Origin: Gastrolobium villosum
Lineage: Eukaryota > Streptophyta > Magnoliopsida > Fabales > Fabaceae
Assembly (NCBI GenBank): GCA_032173675.1
Contig: JAVKPL010005456.1
Span: 44,986-108,985, forward strand
DNA length: 64,000 nt
Direction: 5' to 3'
The notes beneath the pieces are model-generated. The model was not told the DNA's origin, made no database searches, and was given only the letters and a program-made list of their open reading frames with translations. Each line of letters opens with the position of its first letter. Within the stretch, counting starts at the first letter, position 1. Positions 40,196-52,496 of the stretch are shown here, piece by piece. Made by a program: the position numbers and the translations under genes.

Positions 40196-40248
<53 letters not shown>

Positions 40249-41383
40249 CTATAATTGATACCAATAGCTATTAGAGTTGAGAAAATAACAAAAAAAAAAA
40301 TTGATTATTTTCATACATAGGATCAATTTGAAAAATAGATTTGATTATTTTAATAAATCTCTCAAATAAAATAAAATACATGTGCAACATTCAAAATTAT
40401 GCCTATGTGGACAATGTCACATTCAGTCAGTGACTTTACATTAACTCAAATTTATTAATTTTTTTTTTTTAGTATTACTAATTCAACAAATTGGCTATAA
40501 TAGTACGCTCATGGGTCTCAATACGTTGAGTTTGTAAATCAATATATTCATACACGTCACTTTGCACCAAACATGGACGTACCTATACAGTGGCTTTTTT
40601 TGAAAAAATTATTCTCTGGTCCCTTTTTTCTTTTTTCGTCCCCCTCTCTCTCTCCTCTTTTCAAGAAACTCTCTACTTTTCTCTCTCTCACGGGACCAAA
40701 GGGCCGGGAGCTCTAAATTTTCTCTTCCTTTTTTTGAAGCTTTTTTTTTCTCTTTTTTTTCTTTTTTTGGTACACTAAGGTTTTATCTTTATTAGGGAAG
40801 AGAAGTAAGGTTGTATCTTTAATGCTTAAAAGTTTGAAACTTACATTATGACCTTGTCAAGCAGGTTACCGTTGCAAGGGATGTGTATTATGCATCATAT
40901 GCTGGAACAGTGACCATTTTGTCACGCCTGACCAAAAAAATTACCAGACTGCACGCCAACAGTAAATTTTTCCAGAATGCCATATGGCATAATTCGCTAC
41001 ACTGTATAGCAAAATATGCTTGAAAATAATTCGCTACACAGTGTAGCGAATTATGCCACGTCAGAATCACAATCAGCAAAAATGATACGTGTCAAGCTGT
41101 GTAAGGGAGAATTTGATATGTCGCGTCGCTACATGGAGAATTTGATATCATGTTTGGTAGCAACAAAAGCTACACTATTTCGGGTAACACTTTTTCCTTT
41201 TTTGTAGTTAGTGTGTAAACTCTGGTACAAACACATTGAAAATTACTCGATCGATAAGTTGGTATATTTTTTGATCGGGAATTAAAAAAGTAGTGAAATA
41301 ATCTGGAAGAAATTAACCCGATTTTTTTGTATACTATTTGTAAATTAATTTTACATTCCTTACTACTATTTCACAATCAAACA

Positions 41384-41650
41384 AACATCAACTCAAAAAC
41401 TTACCCAAATATTCTCAGGACAAATTTTGGTCAAACAAACATCAACTCAGAAACTTACCCAAATATTCGCAGGACAAATTTTGGTCCACCAAATATCAAC
41501 TCATAAACTTACCCAAATATTCGCAGGATAAATTTTGGTCAACCAAATATCAACTCAGAAACTTACACAATAAATTCTGATCAACCAAACACCAACTTAT
41601 AAACTTATCCAAATATTCGCACGATAAATTTTGTTCAACCAAACATCAAC
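41384..41650. repeat. 54-bp minisatellite in unit a
   Basis: About five copies of a unit of roughly 54 bp built on CTTACCCAAATATTCGCAGG followed by ACAAATTTTGGTCAACCAAA. The same block recurs at 43240-43520, 45065-45350 and, shortened, at 46815-46918. Confidence 0.85.
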
Positions 41651-41717
41651 AGAGACCCAGGCCCTACCTAAATATAACGTGGGAATTTTTTTAATATACT
41701 CCCGTGCATAATTTTTT

Positions 41718-43585
41718 GGGAGCTCCTTTTCCAAAAAAGGAAAAATTATCTTCCATTTAAATCCCTGTCTTCTGAATTAATCATTAATTAATAAATCAAG
41801 GAGAAATTATAAAAAAAAATACATATACCTAATAGCCACTTGATTTGTCTTGTGTTACAGTGAAAGTACTACAAACAATATCAGAAAAGGTAAAGAACTT
41901 GAATTGGAGAGTAACTGGACGTTCATCCGTTGGAGATAGAGGATTTGATAACAGGATTATTTTAGATAATCAAATCAATAGAAATGTCACCTGCAATTAT
42001 TCTTTCAACTCTAGCACCATTTGCCATGTGACTTTCATGTAAGTCTATTTTCAACCCATATATATATATATATATATATATTCACTGTAATTGATACCAA
42101 TAGTTGTTAGAGTTGAGAAAATAACAAAAAAATGATTATTTTAATACATAGGATCAATATGAAAAATAGTTTTGATTATTTTAATAAATCTCTCAAATAA
42201 AATAAAATACCTGTGCAACATTCAAAATTATGCCTATGTGGTCAATGTCACATTCAGTCAGTGACTTTACATTAACTCAAATTTATTAATTTTTTTTTTA
42301 GTATTACTAATTCAACAAATTGGCTATGATAGTACGCTCAAGGGTCTCAATAAATTGAGTTTGTAAGTATCATATACATCTATCAATATATTCATACACG
42401 TCAATTTGCACCAAACATGGACGTATCTTTACAGTGGATTTTTTTGAAAAATTTATTCTCTGGTCCCTTTTTTCTTTTTTCTTCTCCCTCTCTCTCTTTC
42501 CTCTTTTCAATAAACTCTCTACTTTTCTCTCTCTCACGGGACCAAAGGGCCGGGAGCTCTAAATTTTCTCTTCTTTTTTTGAAGCTTTTTTTTTCTCTTT
42601 TATTTTTTCTTTTTTTGGTATACTAAGGTTTTATCTTTAGTAGGGAAGAAAAGTAAGGTTGTATCTTTAATGCTTAAAAGTTTGAAACTTACATTATGGC
42701 CTTGTCAAGCAGTTTATCATTGCAAGGGATGTGTATTATGCATCATATGCTGGAATAGTGACCATTTTGTCACGCCTGGCCAAAAAAATTACCAGACTGC
42801 CACGCCAACAGTAAATTTTTCCAGAATGCCGCGTGGCATAATTCGCTACACTGTATAGCGAAATATGCTTGCAAATAATTTGTTACACAGTGTAGCTGCC
42901 ACTTCAGAATGCTCAGCCAGCAAAAATGACACGTGTCAAGCTGTGTAAGGGAGAATTTGAAATGCGGTGTCGCTACACTGTGTAATGGAGAATTTGATAT
43001 CCATGTTTGGTAGCAACAAAAGCTACACTATTTCGGGTAACACTTTGGCCTTTTTTGTAGTTAGTGTGTAAACTCTGGTACGAACACATTGTAAATTACT
43101 CGATCGATAAGTTGGTATATTTTTTAGCTCGGGAATTAAAATAAGTAGTGAAATAATCTGGGAAAAATTAACCCGACTTTTTTTGTATACTATTTGTAAA
43201 TTAATTTTACATTCCTTACTTCTATTTCACAATCAAACAGACATCAACTCAAAAACTTACCCAAATATCCCCAGAACAAATTTTGGTCAAACAAACATCA
43301 ACACAGAAACTTATCCAAATATTCGCAGGACAAATTTTGGTCCACCAAATATCAACTCATAAACTTACCCAAATATTCACAGGATAAATTTTGGTCAACC
43401 AAACATCAACTAAGAAGCTTACACAAATATTCGAAAGATAAATTCTGGTCAACCAAACACCAACTTAAAAACTTACCCAAATATTGGCAAGACAAATTTT
43501 GGTCAACCAAACATCAACAGAGACCCACTCCCTACCTAAATATAACATGGGATTTTTTTAATATACTCCCGGTGCATAATTGTTT
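41718..43585 (+). repeat. Tandem unit b (receptor-kinase 5' fragment)
   Basis: 1868 bp, starting GGGAGCTCCTTTTCC. Same order as the other units: exon 2, TA tract, cut exon 3, TC tract with CACGGGACCAAAGGGCCGG, hairpin at about 42828-42900 (second arm partly deleted), minisatellite at 43240-43520. Confidence 0.9.
41861..42038 (+). pseudogene. Receptor-kinase exon 2, copy b (open)
   Basis: 178 bp after tgtgttacag. Encodes VKVLQTISEKVKNLNWRVTG, then DRGFDNRIILDNQINRNVTC, then SFNSSTICHVTF, with the AT|GTAAGT donor. The exon frame is intact. The following LRR exon is cut after SLKGLN-like residues (near 42335-42365), so no receptor can be made. Confidence 0.8.
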
Positions 43586-45415
43586 GGGAGCTCCTTTTCC
43601 AAAAAAGGAAAAATTATCTTCCATTTAAATCTCTCTCTTCTGAATTAGTCATTAATTAATAAATCAAGGAAAAATTAAAAAAAAAATACATACACCAAAT
43701 AGCCACTTGATTTGTCTGTTATTACAGTGAAAGTACTACAAATAATATCAGACAAGGTAAAGAACTTGAATTGGAGAGTAACTAGACGTTCATCCGGTGG
43801 AGATAGAGGATTTGATAAGATGATTATTTTAGATAATCAAATCAATAGAAATGTCACCTGCGATTGTTCTTTCAACTCTAGCACCATTTGCCATGTGACT
43901 TTCATGTAAGTCTATTTTCATCCCTTCAATATATATATATATATATATTCACTGTAAATGATACCAATAGCTGTTAGAGTTGAGAGAATAACAAAAAAAA
44001 TTGATTATTTTAATAAGTAGGATCAATTTGAAAAATAGTTTTGATTATTTAAATAAATCTCTCAAATAAAATAAAATACATATGCAACATTCAAAATTAT
44101 GCGTATGTGGACAATGTCACATTCAGTCAGTGACTTTACATTAACTAAAAATATTAAAAAAAAATTAGTGTTACCAATTCAACAAATTGGCTATGATAGT
44201 ACGCTCATGGGTCTCAATATGTTGAGTTTGTAAATCAATATATTCATATACGTCACTTTGCACCAAACATGGACGTATCTATACAGTGGCTTTTTTTGAA
44301 AAAAATTATTCTCTGGTCCCTTTTTTCTTTTTTCTTCCCCCTCTCTCTCCTCTTTTCAAGAAACTCTCTACTTTTCTCTCTCTCACGGGACCAAAGGGCC
44401 GAGAGCTCTAAATTTTCTCTTCCTTTTTTTTCTCTTTTTTTTTTTCTTTTTTTGGTACACTAAGGTTTTATCTTTAAGAGGGAAGAGAAGTAAGGTTGTA
44501 TCTTTAATGCTTAAAAGTTTGAAACTTACATTATGACCTTGTCAAGCAGGTTACCGTTGCAAGGGATGTGTATTATGCATCATATGCTGGAACAGTGACC
44601 ATTTTGCCACGCCTGGCCAAAAAAATTACCAGACTGCACGCCTACAGTAAATTTTTCCAGAATGCCACGTGGCATAATTCTCTACATTGTATAGCAAAAT
44701 ATGCTTGCAAATAATTCGCTACACAGTGTAGCGAATTATGTCACGTCAGAATGCACAGTCAGCAAAAATGATACGTGTCAAGCTGTGTAAGGGAGAATTT
44801 GATATGCCGCGTCGCTACAGGGAGAATTTGATATCCTGTTTGGTAGCAACAAAAGCTACACTATTTCGGGTAACACTTGCCTTTTTTGTAGTTAGTGTGT
44901 AAACTCTGGTACGAAAACATTGTAAATTACTCGATCGATAAGTTGGTATATTTTTTAGCTCGGGAATTAAAAAAGTAGTGAAATAATCTGGGAGAAATTA
45001 ACCCGACTTTTTTTGTATACTATTTGTAAATTAATTTTACATTCCTTACTACTATTTCACAATCAAACAAAAATCAACTCAAAAACTTATCCAAATATTC
45101 CCAGGACAAGTTTTGGTCAAACAAACATCAACTCGGAAACTTACCCAAATATTCGCAGGAAAAATTTTGGTCCACCAAATATCAACTCATAAACTTACCC
45201 AAATATTCGCAGGATAAATTTTGGTCAACCAAACATCAACTCAGAAACTTACACAAATATTCGAAGGATAAATTCTGGTAAACCAAACATCAACTTATAA
45301 ACTTACCCAAATATTCGCAGGACAAATTTTGGTCAACCAAACATCAACAGAGACCCAGGCCCTACCTAAATATAACGTGGGATTTTTTTAATATACTCCC
45401 GGTGCATAATTTTTT
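43586..45415 (+). repeat. Tandem unit c (receptor-kinase 5' fragment)
   Basis: 1830 bp, same layout as unit b. The hairpin lies near 44665-44745 and the minisatellite at about 45065-45350. Confidence 0.9.
43728..43905 (+). pseudogene. Receptor-kinase exon 2, copy c (open)
   Basis: 178 bp, intact frame (VKVLQIISDKVKNLNWRVTR...CDCSFNSSTICHVTF). The CDCSF motif matches the canonical Cys pair of LRR-VIII N-terminal caps. Its acceptor is attacag and its donor AT|GTAAGT. Confidence 0.8.
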
Positions 45416-45556
45416 GGGAGCTCCTTTTCCAAAAAAGGAAAAGTTATCTTCCATTTAAATCCCTCTCTTCTGAATTAGTCATTACTTAATAAATCAAGGA
45501 GAAATTATAAAAAAATACAAATACCTAATAGCCACTTGATTTGTCTTGTGTTACAG

Positions 45557-45734
45557 TGAAAGTACTACAAATAATATCAGACAAGGTAAAGAACTTGAAT
45601 TGGAGAGTAACTGGACGTTCATCCGGGGGAGATAGAGGATTTGATAACAGGATTATTTTAGATAATCAAATCAATAGAAATGTCACCTGCGATTGTTCTT
45701 TCAACTCTAGCACCATTTGCCATGTGACTTTCAT
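45557..45734 (+). pseudogene. Receptor-kinase exon 2, copy d (open)
   Basis: 178 bp, intact frame, nearly identical to copies b and c (VKVLQIISDKVKNLNWRVTG...CDCSFNSSTICHVTF). Confidence 0.8.
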
Positions 45735-46519
45735 GTAAGTCTATTTTCAACCCCTATATATATATATTCACTGTAATTGATACCAATAGTTGTTAGAGTT
45801 GAGAAAATAACAAAAAAAATGATTATTTTAATACATAGGATCAATATGAAAAATAGTTTTGATTATTTTAATAAATCTCTCATAAAATAAAATAAAATAA
45901 AATACATGTGCAACATTCAAAATTATGCCTATGTGGACAATGTCACATTTAGTCAGTGACTTTACATTAACTCAAATTTATTAAAAAAAAAGTTTTCAAT
46001 ATTACTAATTCAACAAATTGGCTATGATAGTACGCTCAAGGGTCACAATATATTGAGTTTGTAAATATCATATACTTCTATCAATATATTCATACACATC
46101 ACTTTGCACCAAACATGGACGTATCTTTACAGTGGCTTTTTTTTTTTGAAAAATTTATTCTCTGGTCCTTTTTTTCTTTTTTCTTCTCCTCTCCTCTTTT
46201 CAATAAACTCTCTACATTTCTCTCTCAGGGGACCAAAAGCCCGGGAGCTCTAAATTTTCTCTTCCTTTTTTGAATCTTTTTTTTTCTTTCTTTTTTTCTA
46301 TATTTGGTACACTAAGGTTTTATCTTTAGTAGGGAAGAAAAGTAAGATTGTATCTTTAAGGCTTAAAAGTTTGAAACTTGCATTATGGCCTTGTCAAGCA
46401 TGTTACCGTTGCAGGGGATGTGAATTATGCATCATATGCTGGAACAGTGACTATTTTGTCACGCCTGGCCAAAAAATTACCAGACTGCCACCCCAACAGT
46501 AAATTTTTCCAGAATGCCA

Positions 46520-46598
46520 CGTGGCATAATTCGCTACACTGTATAGCGAAATATGCTTGCAAATAATTCGTTACACAGTGTAGCGAATTATGCCACGT
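46520..46598. repeat. Long-arm hairpin in tandem unit d
   Basis: 24-bp perfect inverted arms (46520-46543 and 46575-46598) around a loop of about 31 nt. The arms contain TTCGCTACACTGT and ACAGTGTAGCGAA. Related, partly degraded hairpins lie in units a, b and c. Confidence 0.85.
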
Positions 46599-46918
46599 CA
46601 GAATGCACAGTCAGCAAAAATGACACGTGTCAAACTGTGTAAGGGAGAGTTTGATATGCCACGTCGCTACACCGTGTAAGGGAGAACTCGGGAATTAAAA
46701 AAGAAGTGAAATCGGGAATTAAAATAAAGTGCTGGGGCGAAATTAACCCGACTTTTTTTGTATACTATTTGTAAATTAATTTTACATTCCTTACTACTAT
46801 TTCACAATCAAACAAACATCAACTCAAAAACTTACCCAAATATTCCCAGGAAAATTTTGGTCAAACAAACATCAACTCAGAAACTTACCCAAATTTTCGC
46901 AGGACAAATTTTGGTCAA

Positions 46919-47415
46919 AGCAATAAATATAAAAACAAGAATGCTAAAGGTAAGAAAATAAGCTAAACATAATACAATAAAATTTACCATTGGTTGCAAT
47001 CAAATAAAATGGGAAAGTATGAAGTTAAAAGTTTTTTAATCTTGTCATTGACCCAAGATATTTTCATTAATGTTGCAGTTCCTCAGAACACACTGAAACA
47101 ATAACATAGATAGCACTAGGTTATGAGTACCTCCTCTACTTGTTTTTGATTTTCTATTTTTGAAAGATTCAAACCATTCAACTCACAGATATTTCAATCT
47201 CATATTATTAAGTTGTGAAAAAGGTGAATATTCAGATCCCTTCAGGTCATAATTCTCCTGCGTATTACATTAAAATTAATTGTAGCTAAGTAAATACAAT
47301 TCAAATGAAAGTTAATTTTAAAGCTATATATATATATATATATAGTTTTTTCATTGAATGTAAGCAAAGTTTGAGAATTACATACATTTCTTGTAGCTAA
47401 GTCAACTTTTTTCAA
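46919..47415. other. Intergenic, no gene seen
   Basis: AT-rich spacer after the tandem units, with a (TA)n run at about 47326-47344. Confidence 0.4.
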
Positions 47416-47861
47416 CACACGTTCAACGCTTTGACACGTTTTTTTTAGGTCTTAATTTTATTTTATTAACTAAATATAAAAAAAAATTTATAAATCAATT
47501 TTTTTCTGTTATGAAATTTGACATGAAAAATTAACAAATTACAAAAAAATATTTTGTTTATATTTATGTTATGAAATTTGAAGATTTGATTGTTTATGTG
47601 ACTTATTATGTGCTTTTATATGTATTAAATATAGATTATATTATATATATTAAAAATATTATTTAATATCAAAACGTGTCACATAAAATAACTGGTGTTC
47701 ATCGAAATATGACATTTTTTAAAATTGACGTGAACCACTTTCGAACCGAACCATTTAAACCAATTCGGCGATTTTTCAAAAAAATGTTCGACCCATGCAC
47801 ATCCCTAGTGTCCCATTTTTTAAAATTGACGTGTCGGCGTATCATGTTGTGTCCCGTATTA
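47416..47861. mobile_element. Diverged relative of hAT MITE family M2
   Basis: Shares AATATTATTTAATATCAAAA-CGTGTC and ACGTGTCGGCGTATCATG-like stretches with the two good copies. The ends and target duplication are not recognisable. Confidence 0.35.
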
Positions 47862-48397
47862 GTGTAAGTGCATTATAGATGAAAATTAAGTTAAATTAAA
47901 TTTAAAAACTTGGCCACGAGCCCACGACCACGAAGAGCTCTCTCTTTTTTTAATTCAATTTCATCCTTTGTTCTTTGGGCTTAGAGCAGTAAGTACATGC
48001 AAATCTGGGCCTTAAAGAAGCCGTCTAATTAAAATCTTTGGTTGAGTTTGTTTTAAATTTTTTTACTACATTTTCCAGTAAAATAAAATTAATTACTAAT
48101 GTAAAAAATTCTGCGGATTTTAATGAAATTGATACGATCATTAATGCATTGAAATTAGTATTAAATATTTGTATTCGTATACGAAAGGTGAACAAAATTA
48201 GGAAACTCTCTATTACCAAAAGGGAAATTATATTCTCATGTAGCATGAGATTGATCTCTTATATTACTCTCATTTTGAAAAATATATTTTTTTCTTTTCT
48301 TTTCCCCTAAAAATTGGTGAAATTCACCTTATTTATCTCTTAACATAGATAACTTTTCTCATGAAAAAGTAATCCCCTTTGTCAACAATATATAAAT

Positions 48398-49120
48398 TAG
48401 GAAACTCTAACGCAAACACATAATATACAGTAAAGTTTTTAAACTCTATACAGTTATTGATGATATTGACTAGTCGTCAGTCACGGACCCACTATATTCC
48501 CCTAAAAATGAAAATGGCTTTTTCTAAAAAAAGAAAAAAACAGTGGATCATAACTGTTGGTTTCATGTTCACCCTTTGCTCTGGAATCTAGATAATAATT
48601 ATGCGAGCTTTGCATTCTGATTAAGACTTTTTTAAAATAAATATTTTTAAAGTGAATAGGAGAAATAGACAAGGCAGAAGCCCACACAAACAAGATGTGA
48701 AAAAAAAAAAAAAAAACTTAAAAGACCATGGCATAATTGGAATATAAAAATGAGTAAAGGATTTTTCACATCACTGGAGATAAAGTTATTTTCAGTGAGC
48801 TCACAACGACGTCATTTTGAGACAGAAATCATTATATTTTTGTAATTATAATATATTGCAGGGTTATATTAATTTTTATTATTATAATTTTTTAATCTTA
48901 TAAATCAAAATGATGTCATTTTAAACTCACTGAATATAACTTTATCTCCTATAATCGAAGAAATGCTTTTCTCTGTGTAAATTAGGAAATTCTAACCAAA
49001 CACATAATATACAGTAAAGTTTTTAAACTCTATACAGTTATTGATGATATTTAAGATATTTTTTAATGAAGCAATTAATGAATTTGTTTAGACTAACCGT
49101 CAATCTGTCACGGACCCTCT
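48398..49120. repeat. Direct duplication of about 100 bp around a MITE
   Basis: 48398-48490 and 48978-49120 both hold AAATTAGGAAA-TCTAAC, ACACATAATATACAGTAAAG and TCACGGACCC-CTAT stretches. A poly-A-rich piece and a fold-back MITE lie between them. Confidence 0.7.
48751..48975. mobile_element. Fold-back MITE
   Basis: Inverted arms GGAGATAAAGTTATTTTCAG... and ...CTGAATATAACTTTATCTCC, with CGACGTCATTTTGAG inside and its complement opposite. Weaker pairing extends to GAGTAAAGG/GCTTTTCTC. Confidence 0.75.
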
Positions 49121-49184
49121 ATCATATGTTTGCATTTCTTATATTCGAAAGAATTTATTATAGTTCGGACCATCATTTTTTAAG

Positions 49185-49322
49185 TGGTCTCTTAGTATAA
49201 ATGAGAATATAAAATTGGAAAAGAAGAAAAATAGTAGGGGTAAAAAAAGAAAGAAAGATTTAATGTTGTGAGAGAGAGTACTAAATCATTGGGTGGTCCT
49301 GGAACATAACAAATATTTTCCT
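49185..49322. repeat. Copy of the receptor-kinase upstream flank
   Basis: Similar to 9704-9850 throughout. Its start keeps the uninterrupted sequence TTAAGTGGTCTCTTAG, the counterpart of the Tekay insertion site. Confidence 0.75.
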
Positions 49323-49344
49323 TATATCAAACACCCTAACAAAG

Positions 49345-49425
49345 GCGGGCTGGCGAGCTTGGTGGGCAGCGGGTTTGGAAAACTCAGTCCGCCGGCTCGG
49401 CCCATTTTACCAGCTCTAGTCCAAT
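49345..49425. repeat. Relic of a GC-rich hAT MITE end
   Basis: GGCGGGCTGGCGAGCTTGG ... CGGCCCATTTTACCAGCTCT resembles the terminal parts of 35759-36398 joined without the core. Confidence 0.5.
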
Positions 49426-49804
49426 TATCGTAAAATTTCAGAAGGTCATAACTCGTGACTCGGGTATCCAAATCAGATGTTTTTTTTTATTTCACATAAA
49501 TTTTTGAGATTCACGTAATAACATCTCATTTGCCATATTTTATTTCCCACAAACATAATTTGAATTTATAATAATTATACCACAATCACAAAAATATTTA
49601 TTCAATAAACTTTAATTAGATAATTCTTTTGTTCAAAAGCTTTAGAATGATCTTTAGACAACTTTTGTTACTTATTGACGTTTAGCAAAGAAGATGTATG
49701 AGTAATTTTTTTATACCCTTGTACCAAACTTAGGCGATGTCTTTAATGCGCTGAACTCACAATATATAAAATATTGTTAGCATTTCTGCTTTGATGCTTT
49801 GGAG

Positions 49805-50233
49805 CTATGAAGCACCGACACTTCAAAAATACTGACGTGTCGTGTCCGATACTTCCCGACACTCTCGGACACCCCGACACTCCCCGACACTTCAACACGC
49901 GTTATAAAAATTCAAAAAAAGTTTCAAAGGTTGCGTTGCGTTGAGTTTTTAATTCTAGTTATTAGATTCGTTGTACTGCGATTACCATTTTATTTAGTTT
50001 AATATAAATATTTGAGATACCTTATGTTTCTTTGCAAAATTTATGAATATTATAAGTTTAGATTCATTTTTTGTTAAATTATTGAATATTAAATATAATA
50101 TACACTACATAAATTAAAAATATTATTTAATATCAAAACGTGTCCTAACGTGTCGAAATCTAAATTTTTTAGAATTAACGTGTCATAGTGTCGTGTCGTA
50201 TCGTGTCACGTGTCCCGTGTCGGTGCTACATAG
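49805..50233. mobile_element. hAT-type MITE family M2, copy 2
   Basis: 429 bp, ends CTATGAAGCACCGACAC... and ...GTGTCGGTGCTACATAG, inverted. Perfect 8-bp target duplication CTTTGGAG (49797-49804 and 50234-50241). GACAC/GTGTC-dense sub-terminal regions; no ORF. Confidence 0.93.
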
Positions 50234-50241
50234 CTTTGGAG

Positions 50242-51190
50242 CGTTACATGTAGAAGTTGCCAGGTTCTTAGAAAAGTCATAATTGCTTTCTTTGGATATT
50301 AAAAAGCTTTATTTTACACATCGTTCTTTCCTTAAGTCACCATCATAATTTAAAGATGGGCCCCTCCATATACCCAAAGAATTTGAAATCGACTCACCAA
50401 ATTAAAGGTGTATAGTCAAGGTTGAATAGGTGCACCTATATATGACAACTCCATGGCAAGAGGAAAGAAGGACCACGAAAACCATGTGCCTAGCTCTGAG
50501 ACCCTAACATGGTTGCAGTCGTAATCCACGCTGCCCTATCACATTAAAAGGCCACGCAATGGACCAGTTGTCACTCCTCTTATTCCATCCTTCCATGACC
50601 TATTTTGGCAAATAATATGGGCTACGCCTGTAAGCCACTCAATAGTTGCTTACCCTATTTTGATGTACTTGCCCATCCCTTTGGACCATTTCCCTCGCAT
50701 TCCTTCTCCCTGGTGCGTTTTATCTTTTACCCTCCTATATTCCTATATATATAAACTCACATGATGGACAACAAAGCGTGGACGTTGAATATACACATAC
50801 AAGGAAATTGGTCGGTCGCTTGTTTATTAATGTTCGGTACTTCACTTTACCAAAATATAAATTATCAATAACTAATATGTTGTACTAGTATTTCGAATTA
50901 GAACCATATGTGAAATACGATAAGAGTGAACATGAGTCCGCGTCGGTGGAAATCAACATGTACCGTGGTAATGGAGTGATTATTATTGGCTTGCTCTGTT
51001 TGAAATAAGGCAATCAGCATCATGCTCGCACTTGCACACCAAGAGTTAAGGGACCCACCCACCATGCATCATCAATATCCAAACCAGAATAATTTATGAT
51101 TAATATCCCCATACATCAGCTTCTTGGTTCTTTTATTTATGATTAAATAAAGCGCTGCCATAATCGTATCCGCTAATCAAAAACAGTATG
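50242..51190. other. Intergenic; promoter-like patch without a gene
   Basis: CTATATATATAAACTCACATG near 50741 looks like a plant TATA box followed by a leader. No ORF follows within about 400 bp, so it may be a relic. Confidence 0.35.
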
Positions 51191-51369
51191 GAAGGATTAG
51201 CATCTCAAAAACAAACCAGAATAAGATTGCAAACTAGAAATCGGCTCTTTGATACTGAACTTGATGATTACTTTCCGCTCCAAGCTGGTGGCCATTTCCT
51301 GGTAGGTGAGTGTGGGTTTCGACACATTCATCATGCAGACCGGTTGTGTAACATTATTGATGGACCCGG

Positions 51370-51480
51370 TAGTGGAAAACTTTTTTAAAATAAAATTATT
51401 TTTAAAGTGAATAGGAAAAATAGACAAGGCAGAAACCCACACAAATAAGATGCGGAAAAAAAAAAAAACAAGAAACTTAA
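51370..51480. repeat. Dispersed repeat shared with 48625-48720
   Basis: Both read TTTTTTAAAATAAA..., AAAGTGAATAGGA-AAATAGAC, AAGGCAGAA-CCCACACAAA, then an A-run and CTTAAAAGAC. Minus-strand ORFs here (M-VSALSI-PIHFKN) come from the repeat. Confidence 0.7.
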
Positions 51481-52324
51481 AAGACAGTAAAAGATTGATT
51501 AGTACCTTAGTAGTTAGTATAGTATAGTCTGTACTCTATAGTGTGCAGTCTAGGGAACAAGCAGCAAAGGTCTTATACTAGATTAGAGTATGTAGTATTA
51601 AGTTGTAGGGTACCCACAACAGCAATAAATTAAAGTTGATGATTTCTAATTTTTTTTTTATCTACTCATAAATTGACATGATAAAAGACAAAGTTTAAGC
51701 ATATAATGAGCAAAAATGTCAATGGACAATTTTATAATCCAGTAAGATCATGTGCTCCCGTTGGTTAAGGACTTATACCCCAGCTCTCTTTTATTTATTT
51801 GTTGTGGTGGAGCAAGTTTTGGAGGAGAGATTGTGTACCGCAAATTTAATGTCGTGAAATGCCAAAATCACTAATATGACTTCGATTCTCTCAGTTTTAT
51901 TTGAATGGATTAATGTCACTATTAATGTAAGGGTTAACTAATAATTTTGAGTTCGAATACTAATAATGCAATTGTGTAAAAATTTGATAAGGAGTGTTTT
52001 GTTGTCAATATAGTCATATCTTGTTCGGATAAGATTAATCGATTAATTTACGAATCTATGAATAATATAAAAAAAAAGTTAAAAAAAATGCAAATGTAAA
52101 ATTATCAATTTATTATACAGCAATATTCTATCATGCACCTAACAAGTTAGGGTGCATTGGTACACCACACATGATAGTTGTTTATTAGTGTGAATTTGAT
52201 ATGAACATGCAATCATAGTTTCTTCACGAAATTGCTCTGAGCTCTCTTTTTTCCCCCCCACAAAGATTGGAGTTTTACACACAGAAATGAACAAACCCAG
52301 AAAAATCAAATTAATAATAGAGGA
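51481..52324. other. Intergenic, no gene seen
   Basis: AT-rich spacer; no supported ORF. Confidence 0.4.
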
Positions 52325-52496
52325 TGATATTTTAACTATCAAAAATTTTCACTACCAACTTACTACCTATCTAATCACCATTAAATTAACATTCTTTCTC
52401 TTCAAAAACTTTTAACATTCTCTCTTTGATCCAATGGTGATGTGATGGGTAATAAATTAATAGTGAAAATTTTGGTAGTTAGAAATTAAAATATCC
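52325..52496. mobile_element. Fold-back MITE family M1, copy 2
   Basis: Starts GATATTTTAACTATCAAAA and ends TTTTGGTAGTT...AAAATATC. It shares the CACCATTAAATTAACATTCT-like centre with copy 1. Confidence 0.7.

Larger units (their letters stand above)
39042..41717 (+). repeat. Tandem unit a (receptor-kinase 5' fragment), expanded by MITEs
   Basis: First of four direct repeats. It holds an exon-2 copy, intron, cut exon 3, TC-rich tract, a hairpin at about 40987-41060 and the 54-bp minisatellite at about 41384-41650. It is about 0.8 kb longer than the others because of two fold-back elements and long TA runs in the intron. Confidence 0.85.
45416..46918 (+). repeat. Tandem unit d (receptor-kinase 5' fragment, truncated)
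   Basis: Same layout. It lacks about 150 bp after the hairpin (46690) and stops inside the minisatellite at about 46918. Confidence 0.88.

Noticed and set aside
41384..41650. CRISPR-like array
   Set aside because: Units of about 54 bp are contiguous and similar along their whole length, with no unique spacers; the genome is a plant nuclear genome.
48025..48310. Overlapping ORFs on both strands at 48.0-48.3 kb
   Set aside because: Low-complexity Lys/Ile/Asn-rich translations of AT-rich DNA with no domain.
51188..51442. Short ORFs on both strands near 51.2-51.4 kb
   Set aside because: The start of the minus-strand ORF is the dispersed repeat shared with 48625-48720, and no domain is recognisable.
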